DNA from: Arcanobacterium bovis
GTDB taxonomy: Bacteria > Actinomycetota > Actinomycetes > Actinomycetales > Actinomycetaceae
Length of the DNA: 64,000 nucleotides
Direction of reading: 5' to 3'
Assembly: GCF_004331995.1 (NCBI RefSeq)
Contig: NZ_SJDT01000004.1
Location: 62,001 to 126,000, forward strand
The position numbers and the translations under genes are program-made. Under the pieces are notes generated by a model. The model was not told the DNA's origin, ran no database searches, and was given only the letters and a program-made list of their open reading frames with translations. Positions 57,734 through 64,000 of this stretch are shown here, piece by piece; the stretch's first letter is position 1, and each line of letters begins with the position of its first letter.

Positions 57734-58135
57734 ATGGTTAGTTTTCGGTTGCCGTGGCGAGGGAAAGACGACGGTCGCACAGGTTCGCGTGTGCCGGGCG
57801 GTTCCGTGACGCGAGCGTCGTCGGTGAGTGCCCGCGCGTCGGAACAATCTGATGTAGCCATGCGCTCCGGCGGTTCCACCCATGCCTCGGATCGCGTCCT
57901 TTCCCTGTTGCGGGAAGGGAAGACGGTGCATCAAGTGGCTCTGCAAACCGGAACATCCGAAGTTTTCGTGAAAGTGATGCTTGACCATTTCGAGCGGATC
58001 GGTATGGCGCGGTCGGCGGCGTCTTTGTGTTCTTCGGGTTTGGGAGCGTGTAGTAGCTCGGGCGAGGCACTGTCGATGCAGGCGCAGATTGCATGTGCGG
58101 GCTGCCCGCTGAAATTGCCGAAGAATCTTGGCTAA
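57734..58135 (+). CDS. FeoC-like winged-helix protein with four cysteines
   Basis: A 133-residue protein directly after feoB. Residues 1-50 are basic and disordered; residues 52-93 look like a winged helix (SDRVLSLLREGKTVHQVALQ and EVFVKVMLDHFERIG). Four Cys follow at 99, 106, 121 and 124 (LCSSGLGAC and CAGC). Position, size and the Cys set resemble FeoC, the small Fe-S-type regulator of FeoB. Sequence similarity to proteobacterial FeoC is weak, so this is partly from context. Confidence 0.65.
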   Translation: MVSFRLPWRGKDDGRTGSRVPGGSVTRASSVSARASEQSDVAMRSGGSTHASDRVLSLLREGKTVHQVALQTGTSEVFVKVMLDHFERIGMARSAASLCSSGLGACSSSGEALSMQAQIACAGCPLKLPKNLG

Positions 58136-58225
58136 TATTCGCTAGTATTCGCAACGGTATATGGTTGTTGGTCTGCTCTATCCCAGAATATGATGGTTGG
58201 TGTGGATCGAAAGCGGGAGCACCGT

Positions 58226-59578
58226 ATGGCTAATAATCTTGCGAGCTTAGTTTCGCGTTTTTCTGATCTTCCGCTTGAGCATACGGTTCGCTATTCGTCC
58301 GACGTTGAACTTTTCTGCGCTTCGTCTCAACCAGCAGATGCGGGCTCGCTACCAGAAGATGCAGATTGCCGGATTGATGTTTTCTCTGGCGGGGCGTGGG
58401 ATCTCGAATTGCATACTGCGCGCAATGGCGTCGGCTTGTTATTTCGCTACGGAGGTATAGCGATTGGCTGTGGTGAGTATGTATGCGGCGGATATATTGC
58501 GAACCTTCGCAACATATTTGGTGCGCATTACTTTGAGCTCGCCATGCGCGGTGATTCGACATTAGAAACAATCTCGCATTTCGTAGATGGGCTATTAGCT
58601 GGGAATATATGGGTGGATGTCATACCCGAACGCTCGATTTACACGGTTGCGATACCTGCGGATTCCAGCTCAGGTGAGTTTTTCGTCTATCGCGTTAAAT
58701 CCGGGAAGAAGAGTCCGATCCTTCCGGTGGAGCGTTGGTCGAGCGGGCGCGTCCGTTCGTGCCTCAAACCGATTATTGTACTTACTTCCCGCGTCGATGG
58801 AATTCGAGCGCAGTACCGTCAAGCACTTCGCATGGACATGGGAATTCAAGGAACGTGGGAAGGCGATATTTCTGAAACCTTTGATTATCGTGACGAGCTG
58901 AATTCTTTGCTGTGCCGTCTAAATACGGTTCGCCAAACTGTTAATCTGGAACCGATCCGGCGCTATGACCTGCATTGGCAGGGGCAGTTGGGGGAGTTTT
59001 ATGCGCGGGGTGGTTCGTTTGTGGGTGAGGTTCCGTTCTCGGATGAGCCGAGCGTGAAGTGGTGGTGTCATTTAGCGAAGTTTGATTCGCTGTCTGGTTC
59101 TGATTTGGCTACGGTTTTTGTTGAAAAAGGTGATGGTGACGGCGGTGTGGTTGCGTATCGTTGTGATGATCTGGGTATGTGTTTAGGTTTAGAGACTTGG
59201 CTTGATTGTTTGCGGGATCGTGGCTGTGATGTGACTGTTGAGGACGTTCCTGATAGCGCTGATGGTGCTGGGATGCGCCGTCGTCAGGCAGTTGTGGTTC
59301 GTGCCAGTTGGTGTGTGGTCCGTCTTGGTGTTGTGGATGGGTTTTTGGCTGGGTTTGGTGTGGATGGTTTCGTGTTTCCGCAGCTGTGGTTTGGTAAACG
59401 GCTCACGGACGCGCAGATCCGCGAACTCACCGAGAATTTGTTTTTCGACTGCTACACACAATTGGAGCGAACGCACAGGTACGCGAAACTAACGATTCCT
59501 TTAGGAATGTCGGAGCTGGTTGGACGCGGTTTTCTTCCTCGTAGCGTGCACAGGGGTTTGCATGAGGGCGCGAAATGA
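58226..59578 (+). CDS. Hypothetical protein of mixed base composition
   Basis: A 450-residue protein I do not recognise. No signal peptide or membrane helix; the N-terminal third contains beta-rich, Gly/Tyr-rich sequence and the C-terminal third repeated short hydrophobic strands with several Cys and Trp. Possibly two similar halves, since both end in segments resembling type III secretion-chaperone or YbjN-like folds, but this is a guess. ATG 58226 has GGGAG ahead; an earlier ATG has none. From about 58970 to 59400 the coding strand turns strongly G+T-rich, unlike the first half. It neighbours a rhuM gene. Confidence 0.7.
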   Translation: MANNLASLVSRFSDLPLEHTVRYSSDVELFCASSQPADAGSLPEDADCRIDVFSGGAWDLELHTARNGVGLLFRYGGIAIGCGEYVCGGYIANLRNIFGAHYFELAMRGDSTLETISHFVDGLLAGNIWVDVIPERSIYTVAIPADSSSGEFFVYRVKSGKKSPILPVERWSSGRVRSCLKPIIVLTSRVDGIRAQYRQALRMDMGIQGTWEGDISETFDYRDELNSLLCRLNTVRQTVNLEPIRRYDLHWQGQLGEFYARGGSFVGEVPFSDEPSVKWWCHLAKFDSLSGSDLATVFVEKGDGDGGVVAYRCDDLGMCLGLETWLDCLRDRGCDVTVEDVPDSADGAGMRRRQAVVVRASWCVVRLGVVDGFLAGFGVDGFVFPQLWFGKRLTDAQIRELTENLFFDCYTQLERTHRYAKLTIPLGMSELVGRGFLPRSVHRGLHEGAK

Positions 59579-59609
59579 CCGTAATCCACAAAGGATTCGT
59601 TGAGGTGAA

Positions 59610-60638
59610 TTATTGTGCGTCGCGTCCTTTTTCAATCGCATGTGTGACTTCGGTGCTGAAGCGATCGAAGTCAGATACGTAGTGTTTGTCCTGGCTTACG
59701 CGGAATTGAGTAAATTGTTCAAGCGCATGTGCGTCAGCGACTTTTTTGGTGATCTTTCCAGCGTTCTCAAGTAGTTCGCGGGCATCAAGGGTGAGAACTT
59801 GATCGAGAAGTTTCACCCATTGTTCCATCGTTGTGGGGATATGGCGTTTGGCGCGTGATTCGGCGAGATTGAGGAAGGTGTCCACGAGCTGGGCGAGGTC
59901 GCTCAGTTCCTCTGTGCTTAGATAGTTTTTCCCCACTGTGACATCAGTGCGCAGGATTTTCCCATCTGGGCTATTTTTCCACGAGGTTAGGCCCATGTGA
60001 GGTTTCGAGGAATCAGCACGCTCTTTAATAAGCTCGGCGGCGGTGTGCCTGTGGACGGCAAAGTGCATTTTGTTCTGCACCGTGGCAAAGAAGTTCTTCG
60101 TGAGCGGGGAATCGGACCGGTAGTCGACAGCGGTCGAATAAATATCGGTGACTTTTTGGTAGAAGCGTCGCTCAGAGAGCCTGATCTCCCGAACTTCTTC
60201 GAGAAGTTGTTCAAAGTAATCGACACCGAGGATTTCTCCTTGCTCCATGCGCGGCCGGTCAATCACATATCCACGTAATGTGAAATCGCGAAGCACGTTG
60301 GTGGCCCACTGCCGGAACTGGGTGGCACGAAGCGAGTTCACACGGTAACCCACTGAGATAATTGCATCCAGGTTATAGTGCTTGGTGACGTAAGACTTGC
60401 CGTCTGTGGCAGTTATCCGGAATTTCCGGATAACTGAATTCTCCTCAAGCTCTCCCGAACGGAAGATGTTGAGAAGATGCTCGTTTACGGTACGAACGTC
60501 AACCCCGAACAGTTCCGCCATGAGTTTCTGCGTCAGCCAGATAGTGCCGTCCTCGTATCGAACCTCGATGCCAAAATTCTCGTCCGCTGTGAAGGTGAGG
60601 AAATGCCCCGAGGAATGTTGAATAAGCTTCTTAGACAT
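59610..60638 (-). CDS. RhuM-family protein
   Basis: A 342-residue protein of the RhuM (virulence RhuM) family: FGIEVRYEDGTIWLTQKLMAELF at the N-terminus forms a DNA-binding-like domain, with VNEHLLNIFRSGELEE, YNLDAIISVGYRVNS and FRQWATNVLRDF following, and a helical C-terminal region. These proteins occur patchily in bacteria, often inside restriction or mobile islands; the biochemical role is not established. The start is ATG 60638 or GTG 60641. It is convergent with the unknown gene, with only 31 bases between. Confidence 0.88.
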   Translation of the reverse strand: MSKKLIQHSSGHFLTFTADENFGIEVRYEDGTIWLTQKLMAELFGVDVRTVNEHLLNIFRSGELEENSVIRKFRITATDGKSYVTKHYNLDAIISVGYRVNSLRATQFRQWATNVLRDFTLRGYVIDRPRMEQGEILGVDYFEQLLEEVREIRLSERRFYQKVTDIYSTAVDYRSDSPLTKNFFATVQNKMHFAVHRHTAAELIKERADSSKPHMGLTSWKNSPDGKILRTDVTVGKNYLSTEELSDLAQLVDTFLNLAESRAKRHIPTTMEQWVKLLDQVLTLDARELLENAGKITKKVADAHALEQFTQFRVSQDKHYVSDFDRFSTEVTHAIEKGRDAQ

Positions 60639-60893
60639 CACTCAGCCTAACTTTCTGTGAAACCATTTCTTGCCGGATCGCCTTGCGAATTTTCGTGTGT
60701 ATCTTTTGAGCGATCAAGTTTTCATAGAGGATAGTGTAGTTCAGTTTGGGTATCAGCGTGGCACTAGTTCGGCGCCAAGAATCTACTCCGCTTGGAGCCC
60801 ACAATATGGCATCGCCGCCCATGAACCCTGAAATGAAGGCACAATAGTTGTAAGTCACAGCGGGTGGGGCTGCTAAGGAGGAGTGGGCGCCGG
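60639..60893. other. Region between rhuM and the oxidoreductase gene
   Basis: About 250 bases. A minus-strand open frame of up to 94 codons ends inside the rhuM start (60631); its last 40 codons look protein-like (YENLIAQKIHTKIRKAI), but there is no clear start or site. It may be a remnant of a gene formerly next to rhuM. On the plus strand AAGGAGG (60875-60881) serves the downstream gene. Confidence 0.4.
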
Positions 60894-63800
60894 ATGTACA
60901 AAAATCAGGACGCACAGGGCAAGGCTATGAGCCAAAACAATACCGAGCACCAGCACGACGCCAGATATCTACGCGGCACAGAGCGCCAGCGCGTCGTCAA
61001 GCACCAGCAATCCGTCGTCGCCCCACACGACGTTCAGGCAGTACAACGCGCCGTCGCCGAAATTTCTGCCGCAATTACTGGAAGCGTCGATTCTTCGGTA
61101 CTCGCCCAAGCCCAGTACTCCACCGATGCGTCGAATTATCGTGTTTTGCCTGCGTTTGTGGTGTTTCCGCGCTCGCGTGACGACGTCGTAGCCACTTTAC
61201 GTATCTGCCGCAAACATCGGATTCCGATCACCTCGCGTGGCGGCGGCACGTCGGTAGCGGGTAACTCAATCGGCTCAGGCGCAGTGATTGATTTTTCGCG
61301 GTACATGAATCGCATCTTAGAAATAGACCCCGAAACCCGCACTGCGCTCGTGGAGCCCGGTGTCGTCATGAGCGATTTGCAACGTGAGGCTGCGAAATAT
61401 GGCCTGCGTTTCGGACCCGATCCATCCACCCAAAATCGAGCGACTTTTGGCGGAATGATTGGCAATAACGCCTGTGGTCCTCACGCTGTGGCCTGGGGTA
61501 GGACTGCCGATAACGTGGTGGAACTCGACTGTATTGACGGCGCAGGCCGAGAATTTCTCGCTTCCGCCCGCGGAATGGACTCTGCACCTGCGCTTAAATC
61601 GCTCATCGGTGATAATCTCGCTCATATCCGACAAAATTTTGGCCGTTTTTCTCGGCAGGTTTCGGGCTACTCCCTTGAACACCTTCTGCCTGAAAACGGC
61701 GAGAACCTCGCAAAAATGCTGGTGGGAAGTGAGGGAACGCTCATCACGATTCTCAAAGCTCGCCTCAAACTCGTTCCCATCGCGCAAGCGCCGATGCTGG
61801 TGGTTTTGGGATACCCTGATATGCCCACCGCAGCCGACCACGTGCCAGACCTGCTCAAACACAAGCCGCTAGCAATCGAAGGAATTGATGCGCAGCTGGT
61901 GGACGTCGTCCGCCGCGCAAAAGGTCACGTGCCCGAATTGCCACCCGGTGGCGGCTGGCTACTCATTGAAGTCGGTGCTCAGGAGGGCGACGACGCTGCT
62001 GAGGTTCCGTCGCGTGCTGCTGCGCTCGCTGCCGATGCCGGCACTGAGGCAGTTCGTATCCTTCCGGCTGGCACGCAGGCCACTGAGCTGTGGAGAATCC
62101 GTGCTGACGGAGCTGGACTAGGCGGGCAGACGCCGAGCGGAACACAGGCTTGGCCAGGCTGGGAAGATAGCGCCGTGCCGCCGGAACATCTGGGGGAGTA
62201 TTTACGCGAGCTGCAGGAGCTTATGGATTCCTACCAGCTTTCCGGCTTGATGTACGGGCATTTCGGCGATGGTTGTGTGCATGTGCGCATTGATTTTCCT
62301 TTTGAACAACGTGATGGTGTGGATGTATTTCGCGAGTTCATGGAGCGATCAGCCGATTTGGTGGCGCGCTTTGGTGGCTCGCTCTCGGGTGAACATGGCG
62401 ACGGACGTGCGCGTTCTCAATTGCTCCCGCGCATGTTCGATCCGCATTCGTTGGCATTGTTTTCGCAGGTAAAAGGCATTTTCGATCCGGAGAATTTCTT
62501 GAATCCTGGCGTGCTCGTTGAGCCAGTTCCTTTCGATGAGAATTTGCGCCGCCCAGCTGCTCATAAAATGGAATACGCTGGCGGTTTCCATTTTCATGAC
62601 GACGCCGGTGACTTCACAAACGCCGTCCACCGCTGTACTGGTGTGGGTAACTGCCGTGCAGATCGAACTGCTGCCGGCTTTTTCATGTGTCCATCGTATC
62701 TTGCAACCCGCGAAGAGAAGGACGTTACCCGAGGCAGAATGCGAGTTCTGCAAGAGGTAGCTAACGGAACACTAGTTGCTGGGTTTGCTGATTCGGCGGT
62801 TGCTGATGCGCTTGACCTGTGTCTCGCATGCAAAGCCTGCTCAGCGGATTGCCCGACGGGCGTCGACATGGCGCGTTACCGTTCAGAAGCCTTGTTTCGG
62901 CGATATCGGGGCAAACTGCGGCCACGCACGCATTACCTGCTGGGGAATCTGCCGACGCTTGCACGTCTAGCCACCTCGATTCCTGGTGCAGCAAAGCTCG
63001 CAAATCGGCTCATGAGCATTGGTTTCATTAAGAAAACTGCGTTCACTTTGGCAGGAATTGACACGAGACGATCCATGCCGGGATTCGCTACTAAGCGATT
63101 TTCGTCAATCGCCAGCAAGTTTATCGACTCAGGCATCTCAGGCACAGGTACTGGTGAGTTTGGGCGAATGGCTGGTGCTGGCGTCGTCTCCAAAGAAAAT
63201 GCGAAATATGTGATGCTTTGGGCGGATTCTTTCTCCGAAACGCTCGACACGCGCGGGGCTCAGGCGCAAGTGCAGTTATTGCAGCGTCTGGGTTATACCG
63301 TGCTTATCCCGCCGCGCGACATATGTTGCGGCCTGACATGGATTACCACTGGTCAGCTGGGTACTGTGAAGAAGAAATTGGGCACGTTGCTGGAGGTGCT
63401 GGCGCCGTTTGCCGCCAGTGGGATTCCGATTGTGGGAGTGGAGCCGTCGTGTACAGCAGTTTTGCGCGACGACATACTTGATTTACTTCCTGACGATGAG
63501 CGTGCAGGCGTGCTCTCCTCCATGACGTTCACCCTGGCAGAGCTATTAGTGCATCCAGATTTCGGCGCAGTAGAACGCACGCAGTTGCCAGATTTGCGTG
63601 GTTTGGAAGTTGTGGCTCAACCACATTGCCACCATTATTCGGTGATGGGTTGGCAGGCGGATGCCAAGCTATTGCGCGACTGTGGTGCGGACCTGAGGAT
63701 TTTGAGTGGGTGTTGTGGCCTCGCCGGAAATTTCGGCATGGAGCAGGGGCATTACGAAACCTCGGTGAAGATCGCTGAAAATTCACTGATGCCGACATTG

Positions 63801-63941
63801 CAAGCTGCAAGTGGGGAAGCGGTATTTCTTGCCGACGGATTTTCTTGCCGTACGCAGGCACAACAATTGATGGGAGCACAGGGAGTGCATCTAGCTGAGC
63901 TGCTGCTGTACGGAAAAGATGTGCGCAAAGCCCGCAGTTAG
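60894..63941 (+). CDS. FAD-binding and Fe-S 2-hydroxyacid dehydrogenase (D-lactate/D-2-hydroxyglutarate type)
   Basis: About 1015 residues joining a GlcD-type flavin domain with an Fe-S/CCG domain, the layout of E. coli YdiJ. The FAD domain has VFPRSRDDVVATLRIC, PITSRGGGTSVAGN and the FGGMIGNNACG loop. The C-terminal FAD-linked segment has YGHFGDGCVHVRIDFP and GSLSGEHGDGR. Ferredoxin-type Cys motifs follow (CTGVGNCR, then CLACKACSADCPTGVD), then two CCG domains with ICCGLTW and GCCGLAGNFG. It oxidises D-lactate, D-2-hydroxyglutarate or a similar acid and passes electrons to quinone or another carrier. ATG 60894 has AAGGAGG at long spacing; ATG 60927 is an alternative. Confidence 0.92.
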   Translation: MYKNQDAQGKAMSQNNTEHQHDARYLRGTERQRVVKHQQSVVAPHDVQAVQRAVAEISAAITGSVDSSVLAQAQYSTDASNYRVLPAFVVFPRSRDDVVATLRICRKHRIPITSRGGGTSVAGNSIGSGAVIDFSRYMNRILEIDPETRTALVEPGVVMSDLQREAAKYGLRFGPDPSTQNRATFGGMIGNNACGPHAVAWGRTADNVVELDCIDGAGREFLASARGMDSAPALKSLIGDNLAHIRQNFGRFSRQVSGYSLEHLLPENGENLAKMLVGSEGTLITILKARLKLVPIAQAPMLVVLGYPDMPTAADHVPDLLKHKPLAIEGIDAQLVDVVRRAKGHVPELPPGGGWLLIEVGAQEGDDAAEVPSRAAALAADAGTEAVRILPAGTQATELWRIRADGAGLGGQTPSGTQAWPGWEDSAVPPEHLGEYLRELQELMDSYQLSGLMYGHFGDGCVHVRIDFPFEQRDGVDVFREFMERSADLVARFGGSLSGEHGDGRARSQLLPRMFDPHSLALFSQVKGIFDPENFLNPGVLVEPVPFDENLRRPAAHKMEYAGGFHFHDDAGDFTNAVHRCTGVGNCRADRTAAGFFMCPSYLATREEKDVTRGRMRVLQEVANGTLVAGFADSAVADALDLCLACKACSADCPTGVDMARYRSEALFRRYRGKLRPRTHYLLGNLPTLARLATSIPGAAKLANRLMSIGFIKKTAFTLAGIDTRRSMPGFATKRFSSIASKFIDSGISGTGTGEFGRMAGAGVVSKENAKYVMLWADSFSETLDTRGAQAQVQLLQRLGYTVLIPPRDICCGLTWITTGQLGTVKKKLGTLLEVLAPFAASGIPIVGVEPSCTAVLRDDILDLLPDDERAGVLSSMTFTLAELLVHPDFGAVERTQLPDLRGLEVVAQPHCHHYSVMGWQADAKLLRDCGADLRILSGCCGLAGNFGMEQGHYETSVKIAENSLMPTLQAASGEAVFLADGFSCRTQAQQLMGAQGVHLAELLLYGKDVRKARS

Positions 63942-64000
63942 CGTCGTTTAGCTTTGTAGCTATAGTTTCGCTTGGATCCAGCGGGTGATGGCGTCGTACG

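Overview
The window looks like chromosome of a moderate-GC actinobacterium of the family Actinomycetaceae. My best guess is an Arcanobacterium-like organism, inferred from gene content and base composition and not proven. The actinobacterial markers are BldC, a DUF3073 protein, a DUF3618/Holin-X pair, mycothiol synthase MshD, a mycothiol-type arsenate reductase, GTP-dependent PEP carboxykinase, ClpC and an LAETG (class-E-like) sortase substrate. A FemAB-type peptidyltransferase next to an ATP-grasp ligase suggests a lysine-type cell wall with an interpeptide bridge. I see no prophage, IS element, CRISPR array or rRNA; most of the window is ordinary housekeeping chromosome.

Layout. 1-10 kb: class II aldolase (5' end cut off), the ATP-grasp/FemX-like pair, purA, an LppM-type lipoprotein, pckG, purC. 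10-18 kb: TetR regulator, wall-anchored 5'-nucleotidase, RNB nuclease, DUF3073, bldC, Holin-X/DUF3618 and thiol peroxidase. 18-25 kb: murJ, tRNA-Glu/Asp/Phe, an MscS channel, msrB, an endonuclease/phosphatase-fold protein, an EamA exporter and tRNA-Lys. 25-36 kb is a phosphate and polyphosphate block: mshD, ppk1, a Nudix-histidine phosphatase fusion, pstSCAB behind a PHO-box-like repeat, then pit with its DUF47 partner. 36.2-37.0 kb is a gene-free stretch holding a short degenerate repeat, one copy of a dispersed palindromic element and a candidate structured sRNA with its own promoter and terminator. 37-44 kb: a membrane protein, a nitrobindin-like protein, ygfZ, dtd, clpC and a HAD phosphatase. 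44-51 kb: arsenate-reductase-like protein, threonine degradation (tdh, kbl), and a beta-glucosidase with two MFS transporters. 51-58 kb: ppdK, CsbD and feoAB plus a FeoC-like gene behind a DtxR-like box. 58-64 kb: an unrecognised protein of mixed base composition, a RhuM protein and a large FAD/Fe-S oxidoreductase.

How the genes fit together. Aldolase, PEP carboxykinase and pyruvate phosphate dikinase meet at PEP and the lower part of glycolysis/gluconeogenesis. PstSCAB, Pit, Ppk1 and the Nudix-phosphatase protein cover phosphate uptake, storage and nucleotide clean-up. The ATP-grasp/FemX pair and MurJ belong to wall synthesis. MshD, Tpx, MsrB and the ArsC-like protein belong to thiol and oxidant defence.

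The most unusual signals are: a ~60-bp palindromic family with a conserved ACATAT-containing centre, present three times between genes; the candidate sRNA near 36.7 kb; a nine-cysteine insert in FeoB together with a four-cysteine FeoC-like partner; in-frame 15-bp repeats in kbl; and the composition switch inside the unknown gene at 58-59.6 kb.
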